A stretch of 64,000 nt of DNA from Lojkania enalia (lineage: Eukaryota > Ascomycota > Dothideomycetes > Pleosporales). The notes below the pieces were generated by a model. The model made no database searches. It saw only the letters and a list, made by a program, of their open reading frames with translations, and was not told the DNA's origin. The position numbers and the translations under genes were made by a program. The number at the start of each line of letters is the position of its first letter. Positions within the stretch are counted from its first letter, which is position 1. Shown here piece after piece: positions 22,801 through 30,991 of this stretch. The DNA lies in contig ML986733.1 in assembly GCA_010094045.1 (NCBI GenBank), positions 1 to 64,000 on the forward strand, written 5' to 3'.

Positions 22801-25432
22801 CGGCAGCCAAGGATTCTGCACTCCACCGGAGAAATCAAGTGATCAGCAAACCGGTAAAGATGAAAAGCTCGAGGGTGGGACGGGGCTTGGAGAGGGTGAG
22901 GGAGCAGAGGATATCTCAAAAGATATCGGTGAGGATGAAGATCTGGAAGATCTGGCGCAAGAGAAAGGCGGCGAACGCAAAGGTAGCGTTGAGGAAGAAG
23001 AGGATGCAATTGACATGGGAAAACAGGAAATGGAAGGCGAAATGGAAAATGCTACTGATAAGGAAGATCAAGGTAGTAAAGGAGGAGAAGGAGATGAGGA
23101 TGTTGAGAGTGAAGCTGAGAGTGTGGATGATTTAGGTCCGAGCGTTGTTGATGAGAAGATATGGGATGAAGGGGGAAAGGACGATGATGCTAAAGACAAG
23201 GAGGGAAAGCAGGGCGTTGGAACCGAAGACCAGAACGAGCAGGTAGCTGCTGAAGAAAATAAGGACGAAGGGAAGCGTGACGACGGACTGGAAAAGGAGA
23301 AACAACGAACAAATAAAGACGAGATGGAAATGGAGGGCGAGGATCAGGAAGAAATTGTCGGTGTTGGCGAGACGGAGCAGATGGATCCACATGCTAGGGA
23401 AGAAGAGACTCTTGATCTACCTGATGAACTGAATATGGACGGCAATGATGAAGATAAAGAGGACTATAATTTGAGTGATATGGATATAGATGAAATGGGT
23501 AGTGATGAGTTGGATGTAGAGCCTGGTGCTGAGCCTGATACCGTCGATGAAGATATTGGACCCGAGGAGGAAGGTGAAGACAAGGACACCACTGGCCATA
23601 TCCAGGATGAGGAGGATACGTCTAAGGAGCAAGAGAGTGACCGTGAAGGTGAAGAACCTGTGGACGACGATATGGTTCCTCTCCCAGACGAGCAAACATC
23701 AGACCAGACCCGCAACGCCGACGAGAAGAACCAAGCTGATACCAGTGTAGAAGCAGGAGCTGGTATGGATACCTATGAGGAAGCTCAACATGACGAAAAT
23801 AAGCAAGCTTCAGCCAGCGCTGCGAACCAAAAGGAGAGTACAGAAGGCGAGATGTTCGAACAGAGGCAGGAGTCAAGAGCCCAGGATGGCACTCTTAGTC
23901 AAACAGCCCAGCCTGAAGTCGGAAAGCCCGGTCAAGAGGCTGAGGAATCTCCCGAGAAGCAGTCTTTCAGGAAGCTTGGCGATGCCCTGGAGAAATGGTA
24001 CAACAAGCAACAGCAGATCTCAGATGCGGCACAGAGAGATGAAAGCCAAATGAAGCAAATTGATCAAGATGTCGATATAGCTAACGCTGATTTTGAGCAT
24101 CTCCAAGATGAACATGAGCAGGGAGATGCGCAAGCGTTAGGTACAGCGACTGAGGAACAGGCTAAGGCATTGGATCACGATATGGCTATGGCTGTCAATG
24201 AAAAGGAAACTGTTCCTGCTGCTCCCGAGGATGAAGACGAGCAGGGGCAAGATAGTGATCAGGATGTTGATATGGAAGACCCCCAGCGGCATCAAGAGGA
24301 AGAACAACAGCAGCCCTCCACGGATAGTCGACCTCAAGCTTTTGTGGGGGAGCAAACGCCTTTCGCATTCCATGATGAAGATCAAGACGTGGCAGATGCA
24401 TCTCGTCCGCAAGAGGAGCTCTCCGAAACCTCATCTATCCATAAAGTTGAAGCTCAGCTTCAGTTCACTCACCTAGACGCTACGGCCCTTTCTCCAGGAA
24501 CCGCCCGTGACCTCTGGCTCTATCATGAATTGACTACGCACTCTCTCTCCCAACAACTCACTGAGCACCTTCGTCTCATCCTCGCCCCCACCCTCGCTAC
24601 GAAACTCCGCGGTGATTTCCGCACCGGCAAGCGGCTAAACCTAAAACGCATCATCCCGTACATTGCATCTAGCTACAAGCGCGATAAGATATGGCTCCGT
24701 CGATCCATGCCCTCTAAGCGAAACTACCAAGTAATGATCGCGCTAGACGACTCAAGATCGATGAAGGAATCCGGCGTAGAAAACCTCGCGCTCAAAACTC
24801 TGACACTAGTCACTCGCAGCCTTTCCATGCTCGAAGTCGGCGAAGTCTCAGTCGTCGGCTTCGGCGATCACGTCACCGTCGCACACAGTTTCGACAAACC
24901 GTTTACTTCCGAGTCGGGAGTGCGTGTCTTCGAGCAGTTCGGATTCCAGGCTGCGAAGACGAATGTGCGGGGCTTGTTAGAGAGGAGTCTAAGCATCTTT
25001 AGCGAGTCGAGGCACAGGGGCGCGAGCTATTCGGGCGAGGATCTCTGGCAGCTTATGCTGATTGTTTCAGATGGGATATGCGACTCGCATGCGGAGATTC
25101 AGCGTCTTGTCCGCCGCGCGGAAGAGCAGAGAGTTATGATTGTTTTTATTATTATCGATAGCTCGACACCGGCTTCTCAGCTCTCTGTCACGCGTCCTGT
25201 ATCGACCATTCTGTCATCGGCATCTGAAGCTGGTGCTTCGCAGAAAGATAAGACAAGTATTCTGGACCTGCAGTCGGTGGAAGTCTTACCGGAGGGGAAA
25301 GTAATTAGATGGAAGTATATGGAACGGTTCCCTTTTCGGTATTATCTCGTGGTGCAGGATGTTAAGGAGCTGCCTAGCGTGCTGGCGGGTGCTTTGAGGC
25401 AATGGTTTGGGGAGGTTGCGGGGAGTATTTAG
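10802..25432 (+). CDS. MDN1: midasin, AAA+ ribosome-maturation ATPase
   Basis: Giant dynein-like ATPase that strips assembly factors (Rsa4 and Ytm1 in yeast) from pre-60S particles in nucleolus and nucleus. The first ATG of the frame is 10802, giving 4876 aa in one uninterrupted exon. Six Walker A motifs mark AAA1-6: GLPGSGKT (272), GETGTGKT (604), GPTSSGKT (1039), GETGCGKT (1334), GNPGVGKT (1717) and GPPGSGKT (2024). A long helical linker follows, then an Asp/Glu-rich segment (about 4010-4550), then the C-terminal MIDAS/VWA domain with DDSRS (4649-4653), the metal-binding DxSxS motif that grips the UBL domains of substrates. AAA1 keeps the GSGKT core. The length matches the family's usual 4900 aa. 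The lack of introns over 14.6 kb is notable. Confidence 0.98.
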   Translation: MDECDFSLTGETVTFDSLATQALEPQATDDLFVQYHGLFVEICARWMTSDLPPEIRIAAFGRIVPLAPWLAGHAERFLLHSSQSPLLGMSALGLNHFSSESLQILLLGAFRLLSYDCRTFSSYVRPQVLRDLFQHDDKVVRYLAVRTFCLYIRAADYATQEMIKTYVSEEGEITGDWEGQAIDYRFLSLWEEKRWKLLKARLRKTPSKTIESINHEQLSPHTAHISGILLPRLNDAAPEEKPGEIITTATTESNLRNIASALLDTRPILLTGLPGSGKTLLTRHFAWQLNKLNSMVTLHLNEQSDAKLLIGMYATGSKPGTFSWRPGVLTTAVREGRWIFIEDLDRAPNEVISTLLPLIERGELLIPSRGETIRAARGFQIIATMRSTLNPHGQEFIPRQNMIGHRFWNTISVCMPGLGEFQEIISIKYPALRNHLEGIMKVYSRLLEYFSDAKFWSENGTSLRALTPRDLLKWCDRIAVLLSESSSFNQAQVDNIFMEAMDCFSGSLRSEQARLKVMACVAEELHINPQRRDHLLVSREVKFEVPYKSNIAGAIRIGRVRLAKHKSSRKTMPSRPFSTNKYTLRLLEKIAVAVDRQEPLLLVGETGTGKTTCIQFLADQLGRKLVPFNLSQQSDSGDLLGGYKPVNVRNLVIPLKDEFDDLFDSTFSRKKNVRFLEMLGKRVAKGEWKRVCILWREALKMVAAVQPRTSPDLDSGQPKKKRKVDSLPSTLLKARWDKFGADLSDLEAQLASGPEAFAFSFLEGNIIKAVRNGDWVLLDEINLASSDTLEALADLFGGGPDGSPSILLTETGNVKRLVAHPNFRVFAAMNPATDVGKKDLPSGIRSRFTELYVESPDSDIKSLRNIVEKYIGGQTNDPAVVKVAMDVTNLYLDIQHLAKSNMLVDGADQTPHFSLRTLTRTLSYAREIAPLCTLRRALYEGFQMSFLTFLDKASEDLVAPLIRQHLFSQKSSMKAELGRLLSKPTDGRDYVRQGHYWLRRGSHPVKEESHYIITPFVRRNMNNLIRAASTRQYPVLIQGPTSSGKTSMIEYLAKRSGNKFVRINNHEHTDLQEYLGSYISGTDGNLQFQEGILVRALREGHWIVLDELNLAPTDVLEALNRLLDDNRELLIPETQEVVRPHEDFMLFATQNPAGLYGGRKVLSRAFRNRFLELHFDDIPVEELTEILHRRTMIPESWCKRIVKVYQELSTLRQENRLFEQKSFATLRDLFRWAQRKADTVQDLAMNGYMLLAERVRKEEERQAVKKIIETEMSKNGPRVIVNEEILYSEDTSPEIKLYKGKMGNANVVWTRAMRRLFVLVVHAIRNNEPVLLVGETGCGKTTVCQMLADAFDKQLHIVNAHQNTETGDLIGAQRPIRNRAVVEDLLRRQLLSVLGGLTSHVNLLELNLKQLLNIYDKLDQSASDKIPEGYQEDIRLNRIKVAALFEWADGSLVHAMRTGQFFLLDEISLADDSVLERLNSVLESSRTMLLAEKGPIDSLITASDGFQFLATMNPGGDYGKKELSPALRNRFTEIWVPALSDVEDIHQIVQSKLRSDVSQHASSLVSFAQWFNDKYNTSVTSSISIRDTLAWVIFINNLKSDDPIFSIVHGAAMVFIDTLGANPAGLLAISPATIDEERKACLYRLSKLLGKDVAPLYFADVDVITAPELLQLGQFSIPRFTTAAEDAGFSFDAPTTRSNAMRVIRALQLPKPILLEGNPGVGKTTLITAIAKVTGKPLARLNLSEQTDLMDLFGSDVPVEGGQAGTFAWRDAPFLKAMKNGEWVLLDEMNLASQSVLEGLNAVLDHRGEVYISELDQTFHKHRDFRVFAAQNPHHQGGGRKGLPASFVNRFTVVYTDVFHLEDLSLICRKVFPSIEPEEIQKLITFVATVDEQVVTRNAFGALGAPWEFNLRDTIRWLQLLASKYFLGSARDFLDTVFVQRFRTQADRNRLLKLFDDVYGEHEPRISLYHNLAPTCFQVGLGILPRDTVTTRPGLTSHLQIPQLSSLEALLISVKQNWPVILVGPPGSGKTSILNQLASLVGADLTTFAMNADIDAMDLVGGYEQADPSREIHRCLAQLDGLLRKRIAATKGSAPLYIKALELLNSGLTQISDEFLGLLSSAVQLGQDSHDLALLLEELSRLSQSSAQIEGARFQWVDGILIQALEQGKWLVLDNANLCSSAVLDRLNSLLEPNGYLSINEHSTADGEARIVRPHSDFRIFLTMDPRYGELSRAMRNRAVEICLLSSEKDAGKEMMDESLPSYLLESQMYRFRHFCGEEDSLANTIDIRFEYLSLADHDLIQSFRAEASKGLVPIYVTAQRNGISTESSNDLRNCDIVVHGNISSRLAHLPDFFTNIWSDKSLHFQNQLGNLIAAEQLQVLPYHPLSHELYVHANTSSQSLSLWHASYYCLFLDLHDMLQALRKAPSIKFERHVEKQKLPQFLYSFWEALNAWAEATWNTYDPSRARSSPVEPLKVLFWAFLQLSSGSWFDRATFQTHLQILNEKLQSLPENCNSMVALRTTLFRDLTIFAPNVQLETGLGMERIWRHFKPDTPKTLEQLKAILVLECLADRLDASMWKSNLDVDEIIQIRERFASSLQLVKTTDIDAAELISILESAVHDLEAQIDKEDTAETPYFENVFEGLCQFSDVFQSYSNGKSTDLSDAVRMVRAKSALFARRPTKSFTTEITNAPPQFLSSLYRFIGIESHSGQEIALRGTFHVATLEKLAHADEVPLSQLDRFESELQVLSQHISLHAQCITNDQHNVLSASLKSRVDEILASQSDLVNWDGKEIKFSPGVQVSEQYRVALNGLGRFQTQFTYVLDSSSMAQAWIDLALLGLYLYIPNYPFDPALRPIIERKMFNEQKATLAEKLQALRAFQVGFAGQDTSFRIRLLQQKIEDMGSEPPIAAIVRPEVSELDALQGEFTNLLSIVQPLQDGSLDYQNAGADKTLRQNLTRIIQRLKGGYRAYEDITAPAVGFLTFLLIGLTLSPSIHKSESIQRSLNYLSCRTPFLGFHQPRPWSDSETAQSYPEQFLCNLEQELSWDNGPIDLRWHALGCLSLIRSVDPAQVSNDNIRSLIHSIFSSFYSEWKNKLQEDQKKEAKNTSLYTYRGEDQDDDEGDPDIFPDYETEQVVSPRLSSTSHEHAIRLANMHAEIFLIPKDASELIKRLLEWCSNEMVLNVEGKAHGTSYMSALPTIFIALGKKYEALSSTGTNKAYNFYFDANLTEAKRLVHLVHKIQQRYRQIRRVWPEHAALSEVLRTCDEALAFRHVDPVAKFITKAEKLHGYMHEWQRVASREFGTANLYDDLTKLLVSWRQLELTTWARLFDIEMEKCRDDAKSWFFVVYETIIVASESLRDEMEMKTYAKNLLKTLEGFFSTTTFGQYEERIRLLQQIREHIAIRVRGDEMLKLIQLALDNFIAYFSRLINSVHEAVTKGRQALEKDVNNVIKLASWKDTNIETLKQNARTSHRKLSKLVKKFRALLNQPVSGIYAAGFPNRQLASVEVGLPDVNTDIPTEVIAICERSIPGWIEKPTRFKNLGTTISIMRKKSRPGPESIDGAAYVDSFIVNLEVSITQLQEATPSTLTEENKEIVQHLKTRKRKLYADTMKELRQMGFQSNLSSDVLVTQDELSTILAGLPSVQGPSGNGSDISEYFLHKSLNIMSQVRSIAKEHSRDLTGNDVARSIGYLEGILNATIRQRGMLNYTSQTLSDLEAPISQIKNLAASNQVTLTAISEDLAENAEKMHVAISWLAVMLKTGADILCAQAKLGRTTEFSGVVQGLRYWGRDFQNLAADYANFPTLPTNIWSVAHARINQQIVQKTAEFYETFNGWLEDYPLARPTLQHLRPYIIINSSSVEHSCRPKSSVFDKIDLVLSKNLFGALDLILGAMQDVEAAMKNIPASTEDTAWLKKEEQAIGSAISALHAPHITGAIRNILDQMQYLDDDNVRSFAALFTAVLPILDQYHASHKYLVDKFEAVHFSTTRLLYRLAKSFIQLGSQGFCTPPEKSSDQQTGKDEKLEGGTGLGEGEGAEDISKDIGEDEDLEDLAQEKGGERKGSVEEEEDAIDMGKQEMEGEMENATDKEDQGSKGGEGDEDVESEAESVDDLGPSVVDEKIWDEGGKDDDAKDKEGKQGVGTEDQNEQVAAEENKDEGKRDDGLEKEKQRTNKDEMEMEGEDQEEIVGVGETEQMDPHAREEETLDLPDELNMDGNDEDKEDYNLSDMDIDEMGSDELDVEPGAEPDTVDEDIGPEEEGEDKDTTGHIQDEEDTSKEQESDREGEEPVDDDMVPLPDEQTSDQTRNADEKNQADTSVEAGAGMDTYEEAQHDENKQASASAANQKESTEGEMFEQRQESRAQDGTLSQTAQPEVGKPGQEAEESPEKQSFRKLGDALEKWYNKQQQISDAAQRDESQMKQIDQDVDIANADFEHLQDEHEQGDAQALGTATEEQAKALDHDMAMAVNEKETVPAAPEDEDEQGQDSDQDVDMEDPQRHQEEEQQQPSTDSRPQAFVGEQTPFAFHDEDQDVADASRPQEELSETSSIHKVEAQLQFTHLDATALSPGTARDLWLYHELTTHSLSQQLTEHLRLILAPTLATKLRGDFRTGKRLNLKRIIPYIASSYKRDKIWLRRSMPSKRNYQVMIALDDSRSMKESGVENLALKTLTLVTRSLSMLEVGEVSVVGFGDHVTVAHSFDKPFTSESGVRVFEQFGFQAAKTNVRGLLERSLSIFSESRHRGASYSGEDLWQLMLIVSDGICDSHAEIQRLVRRAEEQRVMIVFIIIDSSTPASQLSVTRPVSTILSSASEAGASQKDKTSILDLQSVEVLPEGKVIRWKYMERFPFRYYLVVQDVKELPSVLAGALRQWFGEVAGSI

Positions 25433-25610
25433 AATACATCAATTTAGGGTGGGAGTTAAAGGTAGGATATAAGGCGTTTATAAATAATTAGGTTTCTTGT
25501 AGAGTAGATTTTACTTTACTAAATATAACGTAGATTAATGTATTATAAATAACGTAGTTTACAAGCGAGCGCCCAGTACGAGCGAGCTCAGAAACATCCG
25601 TGTTCATGTC

Positions 25611-25961
25611 TCAGATCCCCAATGTGGCATTCCACGGCAACGAATCCGCAAACGGGAACTGCTCGTTTGATATGTCCCAGCCCTCCAAGATGGCATCTGC
25701 TAGGACATGATCTATAAGATCTAGAGGCCAAATCACTGTTCCGGCGGCTAAGTCCGCAACGTGCATATGAGGCTTCATGGGTACGGCGGGATGCAAGAGC
25801 CAGCCTATTGCTAGCTGGAATTGGTAATGTTGAAGATTGAGGCGGGTGGCAGCGATATTGTTCCGTTGCAGGGCATATTGGGGAATAGACGATTTGGCCT
25901 TGAAGAGGTCCTTCGGGAGACTGGTCATCCTTAAAACTAGTTCGATGGTGTTCACAATCAA
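25611..25961 (-). pseudogene. N-terminal fragment of a LaeA/UMTA-type methyltransferase
   Basis: A 116-codon minus frame resembles the start of fungal SAM-dependent methyltransferases: RLNLQHYQFQLAIGWLLHP, then VADLAAGTVIWPLDL where an intact enzyme would have a VADVGTGTGIW motif I, then WDISNEQFPFADSLPWN. The frame stops before motifs II and III, and only about 180 bp separate it from the end of midasin. It is therefore a truncated, partly diverged remnant. The resemblance is from memory of the family pattern, not a search. Confidence 0.5.
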
Positions 25962-27684
25962 GTTGTCAATCTTTGAGGCTTTAGAGCTTAGCCCAATCCT
26001 GAAGTGGCTCGATATTCAGAAGAACGTTGTCTCAAGCTGCTTTGAGGACTTTGAGTTAGTCAATGGAATGCATTGCCGGGACTACAGTTTGAAGCCAAGT
26101 CATGGACTCCTCCGTGGACCGAAAACGGGCCAGTCAGTCTTAAGACTTTCGTGCCCGCATGAGCCGTTTGCGACTACTTTCATGCCCCTCCTTATGTTGC
26201 GCTGGGATAGGATTAGGCACAATTAAAGTAGCTCAGGCTTCTCGCTAAATTTTCTAAGCTTGAAGAAGTGGAGTGACCTTGACATGCATTGTGTACGTCA
26301 CTTACGTGAGCAAATAAGAGGGTTTAATTACAACCTCCCATTGGTGGACTACAACTACCCACAGGGTCTTGGCGTATATTGTGCAATCGCAAGCCTAGTG
26401 CTCTATCCGCACCTCGCAATGATTCCAGCAGCACCCACGAGGTATTGCAACTTGGTACACTTAAGAACGGCGACGATCGGTCAGTTTTTAGACTGGTGGT
26501 TCATCGGCACTATGACTAATATTACTCCCCGAGAATGCAGCTTCGGCTTTCATAATCCCCACAGGACTTATCGCGACGTCCGTTTCTTTGATATCGATAC
26601 AACCAGCCGGGAAATGATGCTTGACGCCCGTTCGAGATCACACCGCTCATGATACATTATCCTTCATCTAGGCTGCTCTCTACTCGCTTCGTAATCTTGG
26701 CGACGAACCGTGAGCATACAAGAATGCGCAAAAGCTTCTAGGGCTGAGTTGAAGTAGAAACCAATTCTTCTATAGAGTTCCAATCTTCAAAGAGTTTCGG
26801 GAAGAAATATCGTCCATTCCTCAAGTACATTTGCATTCTCAGATCGCAGTGCACAAAGATGCCTACGTATGTCGTCTAGTATCTGTTTGACAGATTGGGG
26901 GGGAGGTGGGGGTTAGATGAGGTAAAGAACAGGCGCCAAAGCTCGACCGCGCACTTGCTCTTAATAGCGGTGAACAATAGAGTGAAGTTTACTCTCACAC
27001 AAAGCATTTTCCGGGTTTGGCCTTGAGTTACACAGGGGTGCAACGTGAGTTATGAGCAAGCAGCCTGAGCTGTGGCTGAGCACTCTTGAACTGGCCCTGA
27101 GTCAACGTGAGCTAGTGTGATTAAACATGATTTAAGCCTGAGCTCCTCTTAACTGTGCCTGATTTTGTCGCTAGCCAGTATGAAGAGGGTCTGAAATTGG
27201 GACCCAATCAGCTCATAGGGACATGGGGTGTCTAGGGTTGACTGGTTCTATTTTCCGGCCACTGCATTTTCAGTTGCTTAGGTGTTCAACCCCTATACTA
27301 GCAATACTTTCCTTCCATTCACAGTCCTCAAACCCGCTCTAGTAAATAACTACGCATTTTCAGCTAATAGTAGTCTCTCTTTATAGTCTTTATTTATATA
27401 TATATAAAATTCATTATAGGCCAAACATTCATTAGAATAGTTGGAGCAGAATGTAACTGGTACTGAATATTCAGATTCGAAATATCTCAAGCTATAAAGC
27501 GACTCTAGAAGTGGCAGACTACCGGCTCACTGAACCACTTTCAGACATACATATTTACACGAACAGACGCTCCTAGACAGACAACCTTAACAGCAGCAGT
27601 AATAGCGGGTACACCAACTTTACGGTAAGTTTGTTCTGTTCTGACCAAAGGAATGCTGCCACGAGCCAAAACCACATTGTATTA
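25962..27684. other. gene-free stretch with unassigned open frames
   Basis: Two plus-strand open frames (25837-26226 and 26260-26652) have no recognisable motif and no convincing start or splice context. The stretch also has a G run near 26897, imperfect repeats of a CTGAG word between 27050 and 27150, and a TA run near 27390. I see no gene. Confidence 0.4.
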
Positions 27685-27908
27685 TGTAATGGGGATTTGG
27701 CAAGTCTGCCGAGTACGATTTCATACTACTACGGCAGCAAGTTATCCGATTGTAGGTTGTATCGGATACCGTCGCACGATATAAAATCACGCCGGATATT
27801 AGCTGATATATCCCTTTTCTATGTATACAAATATGGTCTGCTGGCCATCCTCAATCAAAGCAATTCAGTTCCTCATATCGTCCCTGAGACAAGATTCCCC
27901 TCTCACCA
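27685..27908. repeat. LTR-like repeat, copy 3
   Basis: This starts TGTAATGGGG and follows copy 1 (276-504) almost throughout, including the internal segment missing from copy 2, to CTCACCA at 27908. The flanks (tatta and aatct) do not form a target duplication, so its right end may be eroded or rearranged. No internal element sequence is recognisable on either side. Confidence 0.6.
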
Positions 27909-28074
27909 AATCTCAAGGTCAGATCCAGTAAGCAGGCAAGGCAGGCTTGGATATGGCTGGATAAGTATTGAGAGGGTTGCATGAATCAAGACTTCACTAT
28001 AAACAAGTATAGGATCCGCCACCAGCAGGAAGTGCCTCATCGAGCGATGAATCACTTAACAAAGCACCTATAAA

Positions 28075-28330
28075 TAAGCTGTTAGAGAACGAAGTCGCCA
28101 TAGAGAGTATTTGGCTCAGCCAGACCATGACTAGGTAGCTCGGCATTTATGCGAGCATGCTGTGGCGGAGGTTGCATCATGAGCCAGCTCTTCCGCATCG
28201 TCTTCAATAGGTCGGATATCAACGATGAAAATCGGTCGAACGACTTGCTAGCGACTTTGCTGGTCAGGTGGTATAGTCGAATTAGCTGAGGTTCTCTTTC
28301 ATCTGGTGGAGCACAGGTAATCTCCTAGCA
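28075..28330 (-). pseudogene. coding-like remnant of unknown function
   Basis: The minus strand stays open for about 80 codons without a usable start, reading phrases such as ITCAPPDEREPQLIRLYHL and SFDRFSSLISDLLKTMRKSW. A second minus frame just upstream (about 28330-28410) is also coding-like, so a lost or cryptic intron may separate them. I do not recognise the family. It may belong to the decayed region that also holds the kinase remnant upstream. Confidence 0.3.
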
Positions 28331-28559
28331 GCCGTGTCGCCAATGTGGAAGTATAGATGATTAATCTCGACGAAGAAAAGCAGGTTAATCTGAAGAGGGA
28401 AAGTCCTTAGGCCCAAGGCAAATGGGAATACTTAGCACTTAATTGCAGCACGTTGACAAGGCTAAAAATGCTGGCTAGGGACAGTATAAGTGTTTATAAC
28501 TATACCTGCATCGGGTTGGGATTCCGTTTACTTGTTATAGATTCGTTGAGAATATCAGC

Positions 28560-29100
28560 TCGTCTCCTGTTTTGCCTCTAACGTCTCTTGTCCCGCTTTC
28601 AGCTCCTCTAGGAAACTTAGCATAGCCTAGTCGAAGACATTGTCATACTGGGGGTGCTTGCGGCGGAATAGATCGCTGAATAGGCGCCGTAAACGTCTAT
28701 AATCAGGTCCCTTATTCGAGTGGATAAGCTCGAAGTACTTCTTGAGCCCAACAAGAACGCCATTGAAAAGACTGCCCTTCTCTACTCGCCGCTTCTTCCA
28801 AAAGATTTTCTCTTTTCCCTTAGATTTACAATTTGGGCCCTGCTAGGGAAGTAAACCTCTAAGGAAGTATAATAGGACATATCCAATAGATTATATGTCA
28901 TCGCGAGGGGATTGCTCTGCAATGGCGCATTACAAAGGGTTTTTATGCAATGTGTTGCACCTACCTTTCCCCAGATGTGCGTTCACGCTAGCATATCGCA
29001 GCGTGCCGACCACAGAGTAGGTGCATCTGCCTAGGTCCTAAATCTCTTTACCTAGGCCAATGTCTGTCGTGTACCAAAACTTTATACCTAATCTCAACTC
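28560..29100 (-). pseudogene. casein-kinase-1-like protein kinase remnant
   Basis: On the minus strand, fragments in order match the CK1 kinase C-lobe: a GTLRYASVNAHLG stretch (activation segment), then SIGYVLLYFLRG followed by LP-stop-QG where CK1 has LPWQG, then PDYRRLRRLFSDLFRR and a YDNVFD-stop stretch where CK1 has YDW. Two of the stops replace Trp (TGG to TAG), and a further stop lies in the DDI-stop-SIGY stretch. The ATP-binding N-lobe is not found. This is a dead copy with RIP-like mutations. Confidence 0.6.
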
Positions 29101-29959
29101 TTCTAAGGACAATGTCAGCCACTAGGATCTTGTCTAGCGCGGCAATCAAGACAATCCTGAAATCGGGCAAGGATATTGCGCTCAAGTACGCCACCATGAC
29201 CGAGGCATGTCAGCGTACCTAACTTGCCACGAGCGAGCAGGACAAGTTCAGTGCCGCCATGCAGAGGACCGATGTCCTGTCCAATACCGCGACTGTCATC
29301 CTGGTATAAGTCTTTCTCCGTTAAGTTGTATCCGCGTGAAAGCTCATTGGGATTACAGCGAGAAGCCGCATGAGAAAGAGAGCAATTGAAGGATCATCTG
29401 CCGAAGTGGACAACCATGAAAGAAAAGATGATCAAAAACACTTTTATAGAGGGCAGTCCTGTTGATCCCCAAAAAACTTGCTAGATGAATCCCGCTAAAT
29501 ATAGAGAGCACGTTGAACAAAATCACTTTTGTCGCCCGCCTGCCTTTGGACCTCACTGTTGAACCAGATTGCGTGTGGACCCTTCACAATCACTTGTTCC
29601 TCCTTACGAATTACTATATCCCTAGAGAGATTTCTGCCCAAGGGCGGGTTCGGCGTCGGCATTGTTGCTACCTAGAGCTACTACCTTGAAGATGGAGATA
29701 TCGATGAGCCTGGTTCCCGAGTAGTGCTGAGATTTGTGAGGCAGGATATGTTAATGGAGGTCGTTTCATTGGCGTATATACCTGTTTGAAAGGATTATTC
29801 CTAGGGCTATATAACCGCATGATTAGATCACATGGTGCTTGAAGAAAGGAAAGAGAATCAGCTTGAGGTCACCATTTTAAAGATTCGCTATCTATCCATA
29901 TATGAGCACCTAAATCTTAACCCATCATAACTCAAGACTTGCTAATGTGCCGAATCCAA
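29101..29959. other. gene-free stretch with a short coding-like plus-strand frame
   Basis: A plus-strand frame starting at 29112 (MSATRILSSAAIKTILKSGK...) runs 36 codons to a stop and then stays coding-like for about 30 more codons. Further plus-strand coding-like text lies near 29570-29790, with stops. The family is not recognised; this is probably a decayed gene. Confidence 0.3.
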
Positions 29960-30991
29960 TCAGAATCCGTGAGCATGACTATGCTCGATCTGCGTTAGCA
30001 GCGGAGCCAGTATGCCCGCAAGCATGCATGAGACATCTGTTCCCGTTGCTGAATCTGCACTGGATGCAGCTTGCATGGCTTGCATGGCAACATATCTGTC
30101 ATTTTCAGTCGAGTTTCCAATTCTAGCTTAAAGAACTCACAAGAAGCTCCCTCCACTCGCAACCAACACCACTCCGGTCCACCACATTCCCGCCCCGTCA
30201 CCCACGCCCACACCTCCTACCTCTAGCATCTTCACCGCAGAGAAGGTGACCACTGCACCTACCGGTGCTGCTAGGCTAAACAGCAACAAGTAGCCTCTAG
30301 CTCCGCGCTTGCTGACGCCCTGCTGCAACAGCGTTGCCGTAAGACCGAACGCCGCGGGCGCCTTGTGCAAGAGTATCGCGACGAAGACAACCAGGCCGAG
30401 GGTGGCGGAAGATAGCGTCGATTTCGACGCCCCGAGCGCAATGCCGTCCGCTAGCGAGTGCAGGATCAAGCCAAACGTGGTGGATTGGGTATGCGTGTGT
30501 TGTTGCGGAGAGGATTTGCTCGACGGTTCTGGGAGCGCGATCGCGTCTTCTTCGTCAGAAACATCGGCGAGTAGATGACGACGGCCGTTGGCCATGGCAC
30601 GAGCATTATTGGCGTTCTTCCGGGCCTGCAAGAGCGATGGCAGGACGTCAATTAGATAGATGCTGACGAAGCCCAGCACGAGTGCAAGGCCAATAGCACC
30701 GTGCCCGGAGCCATGGTTCTGGCCGCGACCGTGATTCATAGCGTCACTGTTTCGATTGTGCACATGCTCGTGGCTGTGGCCGAGCTCTTTCTGCGCTGCG
30801 TGGATCGCCTCCACGCCCTCCGGAAGGATGACCACCAGCCCGGTTCCGATGAGCAGCCCCGAGCCAAACGTTGTCAGCATGTGGAGCCTGCGTGCCGACG
30901 GACTGAAGCTGAGGGGAAGGAGTCCGGCGGCAAAGGAAGATGCAGCGACGATGCTGCCGAGGACTAGCAAGGTCACAAATGACGAGGTCAT
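29960..30991 (-). CDS. ZIP-family metal transporter (ZIP9/ATX2-like)
   Basis: Multi-pass membrane carrier that moves Zn2+ or Mn2+ into the cytosol; the ZIP9/ATX2 branch acts in the Golgi. Exon 1 30991-30141, intron 30140-30096 (45 bp, GTGAGT...GACAG), exon 2 30095-29960, 328 aa. The short last exon completes the final membrane segment (GGSFL joined to YVAMQ) and a His-rich tail EHSHAHGF. The signature pair HSLADGIALGAS (TM4) and LLHKAPAAFGL (TM5) supplies the metal-site residues. His-rich loops (HSHEHVHNR, HTHTQ) lie between membrane segments. Substrate cannot be told from sequence. The gene is in a region of decayed DNA but looks intact. Confidence 0.88.

Noticed and set aside
22839..24476. 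Several long open frames on both strands in the midasin acidic region
   Set aside because: They are other-frame readings of Asp/Glu-rich codons (GAx/GAy) and give biased Lys/Arg or Ser/Leu text.
26260..26652. 130-codon plus-strand open frame
   Set aside because: No recognisable family, no splice partner, and it is in a decayed region.
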